From NCBI RefSeq assembly GCF_004761975.1, contig NZ_RQII01000048.1, positions 1 to 64,000 on the forward strand: DNA of 64,000 nt. The letters run 5' to 3'. The translations under genes were made by a program, and so were the position numbers. Shown here piece after piece: positions 45,650 to 54,819 of the stretch (positions within the stretch are counted from its first letter, which is position 1; each line of letters opens with the position of its first letter). Below the pieces are notes generated by a model. It saw nothing but the letters and a program-made list of their open reading frames with translations, did not search any database and was not told the DNA's origin. The DNA comes from Planococcus koreensis (GTDB taxonomy: Bacteria; Bacillota; Bacilli; Bacillales_A; Planococcaceae).

Positions 45650-46666
45650 GTGAGTTTCTTTAAAAAGCTGAAAGATAAATTTGCAGGAAACGCGGAAGCG
45701 GAAGAGTCGACAGAAAAATACAAAGAAGGCTTAACGAAAACGCGCACGGGCTTTACGTCGAAGATCAATGACCTCGTAGCGAAATACCGCAAAGTCGATG
45801 AAGATTTCTTTGAAGAATTGGAAGAAATCCTTCTTCAAGCGGACGTTGGATTTGAAACAGTCATGGAATTGATGGATGAACTGCGCTATGAAGTGCAGCG
45901 CCAAAACGTCCGTGACACATCGAGGGTCCAGTCTGTCATTTCTGAGAAATTGGTGGAAATCTATCAAGCGGGCGAAGAGCAAACCACTGAGCTGAATTTC
46001 GCGGATGACTTGACGGTGATTTTATTCGTCGGAGTCAATGGCGTTGGCAAAACGACAAGCATCGCCAAATTGGCGCACCGCTTGAAAAACGAAGGCAAAT
46101 CGGTCCTTTTGGCAGCGGGCGACACATTCCGTGCTGGAGCAATCGAACAATTGGACATCTGGGGCAAGCGCGTCGGAGTCGACGTCATCAAACAAAGTGA
46201 AGGGTCTGACCCGGCAGCGGTCATGTACGATGCCGTCCGTGCAGCAAAATCGCGCGGCGTGGACGTATTGATCTGCGATACCGCCGGACGCCTGCAGAAC
46301 AAAGTCAATTTGATGAAAGAGCTGGAGAAAGTGAACCGGGTCATCGCACGCGAAATTCCTGGCGCACCGCATGAAGTCCTGCTGGCGCTGGACGCGACGA
46401 CTGGCCAGAACGCATTGATCCAAGCGCAGATGTTCAAAGAAGTGACAAACGTGACGGGCATTGTCCTGACGAAGCTTGACGGCACTGCAAAAGGCGGGAT
46501 CGTCCTCGCGATCCGCAGCAAGCTGAAAATCCCCGTGAAATTTGTGGGGCTTGGTGAGCAAATGGATGACTTGCAGCCGTTCGACCCGCAAAAATACGTC
46601 TATGGCCTGTTTGCGGAAGGTTTGGACAAAGAAGAAGCGATGGAACTCTTAGAAGGAGACAAGTAA
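45650..46666 (+). CDS. ftsY: FtsY, signal recognition particle receptor
   Basis: The 338-residue SRP GTPase docks ribosome-Ffh complexes at the membrane. A short acidic N-terminal extension (about 1-40, with a basic-hydrophobic MSFFKKLKDKFAG start that may contact lipid) is followed by the N domain and the G domain, with GVNGVGKTTSIAKLA, DTAGRLQNK and TKLDGTAKGG. Start is GTG 45650 with AGAGGAGTG before it. It is the last gene driven from the rnc promoter; ylxM-ffh has its own. Confidence 0.96.
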   Translation: MSFFKKLKDKFAGNAEAEESTEKYKEGLTKTRTGFTSKINDLVAKYRKVDEDFFEELEEILLQADVGFETVMELMDELRYEVQRQNVRDTSRVQSVISEKLVEIYQAGEEQTTELNFADDLTVILFVGVNGVGKTTSIAKLAHRLKNEGKSVLLAAGDTFRAGAIEQLDIWGKRVGVDVIKQSEGSDPAAVMYDAVRAAKSRGVDVLICDTAGRLQNKVNLMKELEKVNRVIAREIPGAPHEVLLALDATTGQNALIQAQMFKEVTNVTGIVLTKLDGTAKGGIVLAIRSKLKIPVKFVGLGEQMDDLQPFDPQKYVYGLFAEGLDKEEAMELLEGDK

Positions 46667-46672
46667 AATTAC

Positions 46673-46701
46673 TTGACGCCCAACTCTGTTTTCAGTATCG
46701 T
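46673..46701 (+). promoter_or_regulatory. Sigma-A promoter for ylxM-ffh
   Basis: TTGACG (46673-46678), a 17-base spacer and TATCGT (46696-46701), 30 bases before ylxM. Confidence 0.55.
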
Positions 46702-46730
46702 AAAAAGAAGAGTGGATGAGGTGAACTGCA

Positions 46731-47057
46731 ATGATGGGCTTAGAAAAAACAACGCGCATGAATTACCTGTTCGATTTTTATCAGGAATTGCTGACGCCTA
46801 AACAGCGCAGCTATATGGAGCTCTATTATTTGGACGACCATTCCTTGGGGGAAATCGCAGAAGCGTATAATATCACCCGCCAAGCGGTTTATGACAATAT
46901 CCGCCGCACTGAAGCGATGCTTGAAGAATATGAAGCCAAACTGCAGCTGTTCGAGAAATTCCAAAAACGGCAGCAGCTGGTTACGGCATTTGAAAAAGAA
47001 CCCTTTACAGAAGAACGGGTACGGGAATTCCTCGGCCAGTTAAAAGAATGGGATTAG
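46731..47057 (+). CDS. ylxM: YlxM-family helix-turn-helix protein
   Basis: A 108-residue protein of the UPF0122/YlxM family. A sigma-70 region 4-like HTH is visible (about 22-60, [20 protein letters not shown] then [17 protein letters not shown]), followed by a short coiled coil. Streptococcal homologues bind SRP components and modulate GTPase activity, in line with its place just before ffh; a direct DNA-binding role is not shown. Two ATGs (46731, 46734) are possible; GATGAGGTGA lies upstream. Confidence 0.93.
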   Translation: MMGLEKTTRMNYLFDFYQELLTPKQRSYMELYYLDDHSLGEIAEAYNITRQAVYDNIRRTEAMLEEYEAKLQLFEKFQKRQQLVTAFEKEPFTEERVREFLGQLKEWD

Positions 47058-47069
47058 GAGGCGATAGCA

Positions 47070-48426
47070 ATGGCATTTGAAGGATTAGCTGAACGCCTGC
47101 AAGGCACCATCCAAAAGATCAAAGGCAAAGGTAAAGTGTCGGAAGCGGACGTCAAAGAAATGATGCGCGAAGTCCGCTTCGCTTTGATCGAAGCGGATGT
47201 CAACTTGAAAGTCGTAAAAGAATTCGTGAAAAAAGTCAGTGAACGCGCAATCGGTGTGGACGTCATGGAAAGCTTGACGCCAGGCCAGCAAGTCGTGAAG
47301 ATCGTAAAAGACGAGTTGACGGAATTGATGGGCGGCGACCAAAGCAAAATCGAATTCTCATCAAAGCAGCCGACCGTCATCATGATGGTGGGATTGCAGG
47401 GGGCGGGTAAAACGACCACTTCCGGTAAACTTGCCAGCTTGCTGCGCAAAAAAAAACAACCGCAAGCCGCTATTGGTGGCAGCCGACGTTTACCGTCCGG
47501 CCGCTATCCAGCAGCTCGAAACAATCGGCAAGCAATTGTCGCTGCCGGTCTTCTCGAAAGGCACGGATATTTCCCCTGTGGAAATTGCTCGGCAGGCGAT
47601 CGAGTTCGCCAAACAGGAACATATGGACACGGTCATCATCGATACGGCCGGCCGTTTGCATGTCGATGAAGCACTGATGCAGGAATTGAAAGATATCCGC
47701 GCCCTTAAAGAGCCAGAAGAAATCTTCCTTGTCGTCGACGCAATGACAGGCCAAGACGCTGTCAACGTAGCGCAGAACTTCGATGAAGCTATCGGCATCA
47801 CCGGAGTCGTGCTGACGAAGCTTGACGGCGATACACGCGGTGGTGCGGCTCTGTCCATCCGTTCCGTTACCCAGAAGCCGATTAAATTCGTCGGTATGGG
47901 CGAGAAAATGGATGCATTGGAGCCGTTTTATCCGGAACGCATGGCGTCACGGATCCTTGGCATGGGCGATATGCTGTCGCTGATTGAAAAGGCGCAGTCC
48001 AACGTCGATGAAGAAAAAGCGAGAGAACTGGAAGAGAAATTCCGGACTTCTTCGTTCACATTCGATGATTTCCTGGACCAGCTGTCGCAGGTGAAACAGA
48101 TGGGCCCGCTGGACGAAATCCTGAAGATGCTGCCAGGCGCCAATAAAATCAAAGGGCTGGAAAATGCGAAAGTTGATGAAGGCCAGATGGCCCGTGTGGA
48201 AGCGATTATCCAATCGATGACGACGCAGGAGAAAACGACTCCTGACATCATGAACTCGAACCGCAAAAAACGCATTGCCAAAGGTTCGGGAACGACGATC
48301 CAAGACGTTAACCGTCTATTGAAGCAATTCGAAGACATGAAAAAAATGATGAAGCAGATGTCAGGCATGAGCCAAAAAGGCAAAAAGAAAGGCTCGATGC
48401 CTGGCCTGGATTCGCTTTTCAAATGA
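47070..48426 (+). CDS. ffh: Ffh, signal recognition particle protein, split by a one-base insertion
   Basis: The SRP GTPase that binds signal peptides as they leave the ribosome. The first frame gives the N domain and G1 VGLQGAGKTTTSGKLASLLRKK. At a run of nine A's (47448-47456) the frame breaks; the other frame continues NNRKPLLVAADVYRPAAIQQL, then DTAGRLHVD, TKLDGDTRGG and the methionine-rich M domain (GLENAKVDEGQMARVEAIIQ and MMKQMSGM). Eight A's would give one 451-residue protein, the normal length. ffh is essential in Bacillales, so a sequencing insertion is much more likely than inactivation. Confidence 0.94.
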
Positions 48427-48518
48427 TCCGAGAATGATTTATTGCGCGTGAAAACCGTTTAAAAACACGGCGAATCGCTGTTGCAGCAAAGAAATTTTAA
48501 GGTGTTAAGAAAAAATAC

Positions 48519-48547
48519 TTTACAAACTATTTAAAGCTTGATAATAT
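48519..48547 (+). promoter_or_regulatory. Sigma-A promoter for rpsP
   Basis: TTTACA (48519-48524), a 17-base spacer and TAATAT (48542-48547). A TATAAT at 48545-48550 overlaps the -10 but would be 20 bases from the -35. Confidence 0.6.
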
Positions 48548-48585
48548 AATATCTTGTGTGAAACTATTCGGAGGTGCTTTAAGAA

Positions 48586-48858
48586 ATGGCAGTAAAAATT
48601 CGCTTGAAACGTATGGGAGCTAAGAAATCTCCTTTTTACCGTATTGTAGTAGCTGACTCACGTGCTCCACGTGACGGCCGTCAAATCCAAACAGTGGGTA
48701 CTTACAACCCGCTAACAGTTCCAGCTGAAGTTAAAATTGACGAAGAATTAGCGTTGAAATGGCTTCATGATGGTGCTAAACCATCTGACACAGTTCGCAA
48801 CTTGTTTTCTCAAAACGGCATTATGGAGAAATTCCATAACGAAAAATTAAGCAAGTAA
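48586..48858 (+). CDS. rpsP: Ribosomal protein S16
   Basis: The 90-residue 30S protein has the S16 signature [20 protein letters not shown] followed by VVADSR. GGAGGTG lies nine bases before the ATG. Codons are visibly biased (CGT, GGT, AAC), as expected for a ribosomal gene. It starts the rpsP-khpA-rimM-trmD-rplS group; in B. subtilis ylqD sits between khpA and rimM but is absent here. Confidence 0.97.
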   Translation: MAVKIRLKRMGAKKSPFYRIVVADSRAPRDGRQIQTVGTYNPLTVPAEVKIDEELALKWLHDGAKPSDTVRNLFSQNGIMEKFHNEKLSK

Positions 48859-48870
48859 GGGAGTTTTCTT

Positions 48871-49104
48871 ATGAAGCAGCTGATTGAAACCATTGTGAAA
48901 CCGCTAGTCGATCATCCGGACGAAGTTCGCGTCGAAACTGACGAAAATGCAAGCCGTATTGTCTATAAACTTTCAGTGCATCCAGAAGATACAGGGAAAG
49001 TCATCGGTAAACAAGGACGCGTCGCGAAAGCGATCCGCTCCATCGTGTATTCAGCAGCTGGGAATCATCATAAGAAGAAAACTTACGTCGATATTGTGGA
49101 TTAG
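48871..49104 (+). CDS. khpA: KhpA, KH-domain RNA-binding protein
   Basis: A 77-residue single KH domain protein (YlqC). The KH loop reads KVIGKQGRVAKAIRSIVY at 42-59. In streptococci KhpA pairs with KhpB/EloR and affects cell elongation and division through RNA binding. It starts 12 bases after rpsP and is followed by a terminator hairpin, which would lower read-through into rimM. Confidence 0.93.
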   Translation: MKQLIETIVKPLVDHPDEVRVETDENASRIVYKLSVHPEDTGKVIGKQGRVAKAIRSIVYSAAGNHHKKKTYVDIVD

Positions 49105-49105
49105 C

Positions 49106-49139
49106 AAAAAAGGGAGGAGCCTAGGTTCCTCCCTTTTTT
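49106..49139 (+). terminator. Intrinsic terminator after khpA
   Basis: AAAGGGAGGA pairs with TCCTCCCTTT (stem core 49111-49118 with 49127-49134), followed by six T's, between khpA and rimM. Confidence 0.88.
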
Positions 49140-49176
49140 GTCAGCCAAAACAGAAACTGAAAGGATGTTTTATTGC

Positions 49177-49695
49177 GTGGAATGGTTTAATGTAGGAAAA
49201 ATAGTCAACACTCACGGCATCCTTGGAGAAGTCCGTGTATTGTCACGTACGGATTTTCCGGAAGAGCGGTTTGCCGTCGGCATGAAACTGGGCTTGTTCA
49301 AGAAAAACGAAAAGAAACCGATTATGGTGACAATCGCCAGCCATCGGAAGCACAAAAATTTTGAATTGCTGACATTCGAAGGCTATCCGCACATCAATGA
49401 TGTCGCAGAATTCAAAGACAGCTATCTGCGCATTTCAGAAAACGATTTAACGGAACTTGAAGACAACGCATATTACCACCATGAAATTCTTGGCTGTGAA
49501 GTGTATTCGACAGAAGGCGAGCTCATTGGCAAGGTAACCGAGATCCTGGAGACAGGAGCGAATGATGTATGGGAAGTGACGCCGGAAGCTGGCAAAAAAC
49601 ACTATATCCCGTATATCGAAGATGTCGTCAAAGAAATCGACATAGATGAAAAGAAAATCGTCATCGAAGTGCTGGAAGGCTTGTTGAACACATGA
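49177..49695 (+). CDS. rimM: Ribosome maturation factor RimM
   Basis: Assists 30S head assembly by binding S19. The 172-residue protein has an N-terminal RimM domain ([18 protein letters not shown]) and a C-terminal PRC-barrel domain ([17 protein letters not shown]... VWEVTP). I choose GTG 49177, nine bases after AAAGGATG, which gives MEWFNVGK as in relatives; ATG 49165 overlaps that site. It overlaps trmD by four bases. Confidence 0.94.
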   Translation: MEWFNVGKIVNTHGILGEVRVLSRTDFPEERFAVGMKLGLFKKNEKKPIMVTIASHRKHKNFELLTFEGYPHINDVAEFKDSYLRISENDLTELEDNAYYHHEILGCEVYSTEGELIGKVTEILETGANDVWEVTPEAGKKHYIPYIEDVVKEIDIDEKKIVIEVLEGLLNT

Positions 49696-50429
49696 ATATA
49701 AATGTCATTTCGCTCTTTCCGCCTATGTTCGAAGGGGTCTTCAACCAATCGATCATGAAAAAAGCCCAAGACAAAAATGCGGTCAAGCTGAACGTCGTGG
49801 ATCTTCGGGAATTTGCCGACAATAAACGCCAGGTCGATGATTATCCTTTTGGCGGCGGAGCGGGCATGGTACTGAAACCCGAACCGATGTTCAATGCTGT
49901 CGAGTCGCTCGTCACGGACAAAAAGCCGCGCGTGATCTTAATGTGCCCACAAGGCGAACGCTTTACGCAGAAAAAAGCCGAAGAGCTTGCGCAGGAAGAA
50001 GAGTTGATCTTTATCTGCGGCCATTACGAAGGATACGATGAACGGATCCGGGAACATCTGGTGACAGATGAGATTTCCATCGGAGACTTTGTCCTCACCG
50101 GTGGCGAACTTGCCGCGATGACTGTCATTGACAGTGTCGTCAGGCTGCTTCCAGGGGTCCTTGGGAACGCTGACTCCTCTATCAAAGACTCATTCTCTAC
50201 TGGCATGCTCGAACATCCCCAGTATACCCGTCCAGCTGATTTCAGAGGTTGGCAGGTGCCTGCTGTGTTGACTTCTGGAAACCATGGGAAAGTCGATCAA
50301 TGGCGCGAAGAGCAGGCGTTGAAACGCACGCTTGAACGACGGCCGGATCTGCTTGAGCACATCCAGCTGACAAAGCAGCAGCAGAAGATTATCGATTCAT
50401 TGAAAAACACCAGCAACAATCAAGAATAG
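49692..50429 (+). CDS. trmD: tRNA (guanine-37-N1)-methyltransferase
   Basis: Adds the m1G37 methyl group that prevents +1 frameshifting. The 245-residue SPOUT-fold enzyme has [13 protein letters not shown] at the N-terminus, [24 protein letters not shown] and [13 protein letters not shown] in the knot, and the C-terminal domain with EHPQYTRP. The coupling to rimM (ATGA overlap) and closeness to rplS is the common bacterial order. Confidence 0.97.
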   Translation: MNINVISLFPPMFEGVFNQSIMKKAQDKNAVKLNVVDLREFADNKRQVDDYPFGGGAGMVLKPEPMFNAVESLVTDKKPRVILMCPQGERFTQKKAEELAQEEELIFICGHYEGYDERIREHLVTDEISIGDFVLTGGELAAMTVIDSVVRLLPGVLGNADSSIKDSFSTGMLEHPQYTRPADFRGWQVPAVLTSGNHGKVDQWREEQALKRTLERRPDLLEHIQLTKQQQKIIDSLKNTSNNQE

Positions 50430-50545
50430 ACCTTGCATAACTGCTTGTTTAGTGATACCATGGAGTCTGTACTTTTATGTGAAGTACAGGATCACGGTGT
50501 TCCGCTGCAGCAGCAATTGTGTGCAAGAGCATCTGTAGAAGGAGA
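50430..50545 (+). promoter_or_regulatory. Probable L19 ribosomal protein leader upstream of rplS
   Basis: The 124-base gap before rplS contains a strong hairpin (CTGTACTT 50467-50474 with AAGTACAG 50482-50489, extended by CC.TG/CA.GG pairs) and a GC-rich segment CCGCTGCAGCAGC. Position and layout fit the L19 leader described for Firmicutes, an autoregulatory RNA, but I cannot match the consensus by eye with certainty. Confidence 0.55.
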
Positions 50546-50553
50546 GAAAAAAC

Positions 50554-50898
50554 ATGCAAAACATTATTGCAGACATTACTAAAGATCAACTTCGTACAGA
50601 CCACCCGGACTTCCGTCCAGGAGATACTGTCCGTGTACACGTGAAGGTCGTTGAGGGAACTCGCGAACGGATCCAGTTATACGAAGGAGTTGTAATCGGT
50701 CGCCGTGGAGGCGGAATCAGTGAATCATTCACAGTCCGCAAAATCTCTTATGGTGTTGGTGTTGAACGTACATTCCCTGTACACACGCCAAAGATTGCAC
50801 AACTTGAAGTTACCCGCCGTGGTAAAGTTCGTCGTGCGAAATTGTACTACTTGCGTAACCTTCGCGGTAAAGCAGCACGCATCAAAGAAATTCGATAA
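50554..50898 (+). CDS. rplS: Ribosomal protein L19
   Basis: The 114-residue 50S protein at the 30S/50S interface has [30 protein letters not shown]-type [20 protein letters not shown] and the conserved C-terminal [18 protein letters not shown] lies before the ATG. Codon bias is strong. A terminator closes the group. Confidence 0.97.
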   Translation: MQNIIADITKDQLRTDHPDFRPGDTVRVHVKVVEGTRERIQLYEGVVIGRRGGGISESFTVRKISYGVGVERTFPVHTPKIAQLEVTRRGKVRRAKLYYLRNLRGKAARIKEIR

Positions 50899-50911
50899 GA
50901 TTGCACTGATG

Positions 50912-50942
50912 AAAGAGGGCGAATGCGCCCTCTTTCTTTTTT
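50912..50942 (+). terminator. Intrinsic terminator after rplS
   Basis: AAAGAGGGCG (50912-50921) pairs with CGCCCTCTTT (50926-50935), loop AATG, then CTTTTTT. Confidence 0.92.
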
Positions 50943-50991
50943 GCGTAAAAAAAGAGTGCAGATCGTTAAACATTTAGCGTCGCATGACTTG

Positions 50992-51152
50992 TTGCCGGGG
51001 CTAAACGGGCACTTCCACTTTTCTATGTGTCCAGTTGCAGTGCCCAGCCCCTCGAGTCGCTTCAGCCTGTCCAGCAATGGCAAAGAGCGCCATTACCGGC
51101 CAGGCCTCCAGCGCTTGTCGGGGCTAAACGGGCACACCCGCTTTTCTTTGCT
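50992..51152 (+). repeat. GC-rich intergenic repeat, family 2, with a partial tandem copy of its end
   Basis: The element runs tgtgtccagttgcagtgccc, agcccctcgagtcgcttcag, then cctccagcgcttgtcggggc to taaacgggcacacccgcttt. I recognise this pattern (AGCCCCTCGAGTCGCTTC ... CTCCAGCGCTTGTCGGGGCT) as a family scattered between genes in many Bacillaceae. A second copy of its right end, TTGCCGGGGCTAAACGGGCA and the following 15 bases, lies at 50992-51026, offset 123 bases from 51115. The segment between rplS and sipS holds no gene that I can support. Function unknown. Confidence 0.8.
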
Positions 51153-51176
51153 TAAGGCTTGGAATGTTGTACAATT
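51149..51176 (+). promoter_or_regulatory. Possible sigma-A promoter for sipS
   Basis: TTGCTT (51149-51154), a 16-base spacer and TACAAT (51171-51176), 29 bases before sipS. The -35 box overlaps the right end of the family 2 repeat. Confidence 0.45.
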
Positions 51177-51204
51177 ACAGTAGAATGTTTGGGGAGGAAC
51201 GCGC

Positions 51205-51762
51205 ATGGAACGTGAAGTTAAACAGAAGAATGAGGTTTGGGAATGGTCAAAGGCGCTGTTGATTGCGTTCGGGCTTGCGGCAATTATTCGTGTTTTCTTT
51301 TTTACTCCAATTGTAGTGGATGGCGAATCAATGATGCCGACCTTGGAGCATGGCGACCGTATGATTGTCAACAAAATCGGCTATTCGGTAGGAGAGCCTG
51401 ACCGATTCGATATCATCGTTTTTCATGCGCCTGAAGAAAAAGATTATATTAAGCGGATCATTGGCTTGCCGGGAGATCACATCGCTTATGAAAATGATCA
51501 GCTGTTTATTAATGGGCAAGCGGTGGAAGAGCCTTATTTGGATATTTACAAAGAAGGCATCACCGGCACATTGACAGAGGATTTTACGCTTGAAGAAAAA
51601 ATCAATGAGAGTACGATACCTGAAGGTTATGTTTTCGTTATGGGAGACAACCGGAGAGCAAGCAAAGACAGCCGGCATATTGGTATAGTGCCAATGGATG
51701 ACGTCATCGGTAATACGAGTTTCGTATTTTGGCCGATGGAAGAAGCAGGGCTCGTTAACTAA
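51205..51762 (+). CDS. sipS: Type I signal peptidase
   Basis: The 185-residue membrane protease removes signal peptides. One membrane helix near the N-terminus (about 17-34) precedes the catalytic Ser42 in GESMMPTL and Lys83 in [25 protein letters not shown] is the third conserved box. GAGGAACG lies before the ATG. The position between rplS and rbgA is common in Bacillales other than B. subtilis. The symbol is used generically; which Sip paralogue it equals is uncertain. Confidence 0.94.
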   Translation: MEREVKQKNEVWEWSKALLIAFGLAAIIRVFFFTPIVVDGESMMPTLEHGDRMIVNKIGYSVGEPDRFDIIVFHAPEEKDYIKRIIGLPGDHIAYENDQLFINGQAVEEPYLDIYKEGITGTLTEDFTLEEKINESTIPEGYVFVMGDNRRASKDSRHIGIVPMDDVIGNTSFVFWPMEEAGLVN

Positions 51763-51773
51763 GGAGTGTTTTT

Positions 51774-52640
51774 ATGACGATACAATGGTTTCCAGGGCAT
51801 ATGGCCAAAGCAAGAAGAGAAGTAACGGAAAAACTGAAGCTGGTCGACATCATTTTTGAACTGGTGGATGCCCGTCTTCCTTTATCCTCGCGCAATCCAA
51901 TGATTGATCAAGTGATCCAGCACAAACCCCGGCTGATCATTTTGAACAAAATGGACATGGCCGATGAAACAGAAACAAAGAAATGGATCCGCTATTTCGA
52001 AGGGCAGGGTACACGTGCAGTTGCAATTAATTCCCTAGAAGGAAGAGGGCTGCAGGCGGTGACGAAAGCTTCGAAGGAAATTCTCGAAGACAAATGGAGC
52101 CGCATGATCGCCAAGGGCATTAAGCCGCGTGCCATCCGCGCAATGATTGTCGGCATTCCGAACGTTGGGAAGTCCACGCTGATCAACCGGCTGTCGAAAA
52201 AAAGCTTGGCTAAAACAGGAAACATGCCTGGAGTGACCAAAGCACAGCAATGGATAAAAGTCGGCAAGGAAATCGAACTTTTGGATACGCCGGGTATTTT
52301 GTGGCCGAAATTCGAAGATCAGGAAATCGGCTTTAAGCTGGCGGTGACGGGAGCGATTAAAGACTCTGTCATCCAAATGCAGGAGCTGGCGATTTACGCA
52401 TTGAAATTCCTTGAACAACGGTATCCCGAGCGGCTGAAAGAGCGCTACGGCATTGATGGCGTGGATGATGAAATCGTCAATACTTTTGACGCGATCGGCA
52501 AAAGACGCAGTTTCGTATCACCGGACGGCGAAGTGGATTACGAAATGACCGCTGAGGCGATTGTCCGTGATATCCGCAATCAATACTTAGGGCGGGTCAC
52601 GTTCGATTACCGTGACGAAATGATTGTCAAAGAAGAATGA
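51774..52640 (+). CDS. rbgA: RbgA (YlqF), GTPase for 50S ribosome assembly
   Basis: The 288-residue circularly permuted GTPase is needed for late 50S maturation. The N-terminal [11 protein letters not shown] is diagnostic; G4 LNKMD (near 60) comes before G1 GIPNVGKST (127-135) and G3 DTPGILWPK. The C-terminal region holds the ANTAR-like RNA-binding helices. AAGGAGTG lies upstream of the ATG. Confidence 0.96.
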   Translation: MTIQWFPGHMAKARREVTEKLKLVDIIFELVDARLPLSSRNPMIDQVIQHKPRLIILNKMDMADETETKKWIRYFEGQGTRAVAINSLEGRGLQAVTKASKEILEDKWSRMIAKGIKPRAIRAMIVGIPNVGKSTLINRLSKKSLAKTGNMPGVTKAQQWIKVGKEIELLDTPGILWPKFEDQEIGFKLAVTGAIKDSVIQMQELAIYALKFLEQRYPERLKERYGIDGVDDEIVNTFDAIGKRRSFVSPDGEVDYEMTAEAIVRDIRNQYLGRVTFDYRDEMIVKEE

Positions 52641-52645
52641 CGCTA

Positions 52646-52683
52646 AGGGCTGATTCCGTGAAACTGGGGTCAGCCCTTTTTTA
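52646..52683 (+). terminator. Probable intrinsic terminator after rbgA
   Basis: AAGGGCTGA (52646-52654) pairs with TCAGCCCTT (52671-52679) around a 16-base loop, then six T's. rnhB starts 50 bases later, so read-through or a separate promoter is needed. Confidence 0.75.
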
Positions 52684-52732
52684 TTGCCCGCAGTTATTTG
52701 GTGTAGAAACAGCAAGAGAAAGGGAGAGGCTT

Positions 52733-53512
52733 ATGCTGACAAGTGAAGCAATCAAAAAGCGGCTGGCGGCGGAAACCGACTGGCAGCCGTGGATGGACGA
52801 ATTGCAGGAAGATGGACGGAAGTCAGTACAGGCCGCGTTGAAAAGCTGGCAGCGGAAAAAAGGGCTGCACGACAAATTATGGTTTGAACACGACGGGAAA
52901 ATGTCATTTGACCAATCGTTCAAAGCGGATCCTGGCGAACGGGTCTGTGGAATTGACGAAGCGGGGCGGGGGCCGCTCGCTGGCCCAGTCGTAACGGCAG
53001 CTGTCATATTGCCGGACGACTGCAGCGCGCTGATCGGGCTGGACGACTCGAAGAAAATTCCGGCAGCCAAACGCAGGCTATTAGCGCAGCTCATCAAAGA
53101 GCAGGCTATTAGCTATGCTATACATATTCAGCCGCCTGAGAAAATCGATGAATTGAATATCTATCAGGCGACAAAGCAATCGATGTCTCAAGCCGCCATG
53201 AACCTTGATCCGGCACCTGACATCATATTGGCTGACGCGATGTCGCTGGACATCGGCATTCGCTGCGAATCCATTATTAAAGGCGATGCAAAAAGCCTGA
53301 GCATCGCCGCTGCATCGATTCTGGCTAAAACGGCGCGGGACGCCATCATGGACGATTACGCGGAATTGTTTCCGTCTTACGGTTTTGAAAAGCATTCAGG
53401 CTACGGCACAAAAGACCATCTTCTCGCACTGGAACGTGTCGGCCCCTGTCCCATCCACCGAAAAACGTTTGAGCCAATAAAATCGATGAATGCAGATAAA
53501 AACGCTGAATAG
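52733..53512 (+). CDS. rnhB: Ribonuclease HII
   Basis: Removes ribonucleotides from DNA-RNA hybrids. The 259-residue enzyme has an N-terminal helical extension (about 1-65, as in B. subtilis RNase HII) and catalytic Asp75-Glu76 in GIDEAGRGPLAGPVV. The second metal aspartate is in ILADAM, followed by KGDAKSLSIAAASILAKTARD. I start at ATG 52733 after AAAGGGAGAGG; frame-open sequence upstream overlaps the terminator and is not coding. Confidence 0.95.
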   Translation: MLTSEAIKKRLAAETDWQPWMDELQEDGRKSVQAALKSWQRKKGLHDKLWFEHDGKMSFDQSFKADPGERVCGIDEAGRGPLAGPVVTAAVILPDDCSALIGLDDSKKIPAAKRRLLAQLIKEQAISYAIHIQPPEKIDELNIYQATKQSMSQAAMNLDPAPDIILADAMSLDIGIRCESIIKGDAKSLSIAAASILAKTARDAIMDDYAELFPSYGFEKHSGYGTKDHLLALERVGPCPIHRKTFEPIKSMNADKNAE

Positions 53513-53563
53513 CACCGGAAATGCGTGAATATTTGAAGTTTTTTGCAGTATAGCCGACAACTG

Positions 53564-53592
53564 TGGACATTTTATGGCAACTTTAATACAAT
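53564..53592 (+). promoter_or_regulatory. Sigma-A promoter for sucCD
   Basis: TGGACA (53564-53569), a 17-base spacer and TACAAT (53587-53592), 50 bases before sucC. Confidence 0.65.
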
Positions 53593-53641
53593 GGTAAAGG
53601 CAATAAAATTACGATACAGATGTTTGATTGGAGGACGAAAG

Positions 53642-54802
53642 ATGAATATCCATGAATATCAGGGAAAACAGATCCTAAAACAATATGGAGTAGCAGTTCC
53701 TGAAGGCTATGTTGCTTTTTCTCCGGAAGAAGCTGTCAAAGCTGCAAAAGAACTTGGTACTGAAGTTGTTGTGGTGAAAGCCCAGATCCACGCAGGTGGC
53801 CGCGGGAAAGCAGGCGGCGTTAAGCTTGCTAAGAACTTGGATGAAGTGCGCGCTTATGCGAAAGAGCTTCTTGGAAAAGTGCTCGTTACACATCAGACTG
53901 GTCCTGAAGGCAAAGAAATTAAACGCCTGTATATCGAAGCAGGAAGCAGCATCGAAAAAGAATACTACCTTGGATTGGTTCTTGACCGCGAAACTTCACG
54001 TGTAACTCTTATGGGTTCTGAAGAAGGCGGAATGGACATCGAGGAAGTAGCAGCAAACAATCCGGAGCGCCTCTTCTACGAAGAAATCGACCCGGTTGTC
54101 GGCTTGACTGGCTTCCAGGCCCGCCGCATGGCTTACAACATGAACATCCCGACCAAACTTGTCAACAAAGCAGCTAAATTGATGTTGGGCCTTTACCAGG
54201 CGTACATCGAAAAAGATGCAGCAATCGTTGAGATTAATCCTTTGGTTGTTACAGGAGACGGACAAGTAGTAGCATTGGATGCGAAATTCAACTTCGATGC
54301 AAATGCTCTTTACCGCCACCAGGACATCATGGAAATGCGCGACTACGATGAAGAAGATCCAAAAGAAATCGAAGCTTCCAAGTATGACTTGAGCTACATT
54401 TCTTTAGACGGGAACATCGGCTGTATGGTTAACGGCGCCGGACTTGCTATGGCAACTATGGACACGATCAACTATTACGGCGGAACACCCGCTAACTTCC
54501 TTGACGTTGGGGGCGGTGCGACCGCTGAGAAAGTAACGGAAGCATTCAAGATCATTCTTTCTGATAAGAATGTAAAAGGGATCTTCGTTAACATTTTCGG
54601 CGGAATCATGAAGTGTGACATCATTGCTGAAGGCGTTATTCAAGCAGCAAAAGAAGTCAGCTTGAGCGTACCTCTAGTTGTTCGTCTTGAAGGAACAAAC
54701 GTTGAACTTGGCAAAAAACTGCTGAACGAATCAGGTCTTGATATCGTCGCTGCCGGCACTATGGCAGAAGGCGCTAAAAAGATCGTAGAACTTGTAGGCT
54801 AA
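53642..54802 (+). CDS. sucC: Succinyl-CoA synthetase beta subunit
   Basis: The ATP-grasp subunit of the TCA-cycle enzyme that converts succinyl-CoA to succinate with nucleotide synthesis. The 386-residue protein starts [17 protein letters not shown], has [17 protein letters not shown] near 44-60 and the C-terminal [12 protein letters not shown]. The ATG at 53642 has GGAGG eight bases before it; the open frame upstream contains the promoter. Codon use is more biased than that of nearby genes, fitting high expression. Confidence 0.97.
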   Translation: MNIHEYQGKQILKQYGVAVPEGYVAFSPEEAVKAAKELGTEVVVVKAQIHAGGRGKAGGVKLAKNLDEVRAYAKELLGKVLVTHQTGPEGKEIKRLYIEAGSSIEKEYYLGLVLDRETSRVTLMGSEEGGMDIEEVAANNPERLFYEEIDPVVGLTGFQARRMAYNMNIPTKLVNKAAKLMLGLYQAYIEKDAAIVEINPLVVTGDGQVVALDAKFNFDANALYRHQDIMEMRDYDEEDPKEIEASKYDLSYISLDGNIGCMVNGAGLAMATMDTINYYGGTPANFLDVGGGATAEKVTEAFKIILSDKNVKGIFVNIFGGIMKCDIIAEGVIQAAKEVSLSVPLVVRLEGTNVELGKKLLNESGLDIVAAGTMAEGAKKIVELVG

Positions 54803-54819
54803 GAAGGGCAGGGACAAAA

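Noticed and set aside
48427-48585. Terminator or small RNA between ffh and rpsP
   Set aside because: I see no convincing stem with a T tract; only the rpsP promoter is supported.
50923-51183. Possible 86-codon protein after rplS
   Set aside because: It spans a terminator, a GC-rich repeat and a promoter; no ribosome site.
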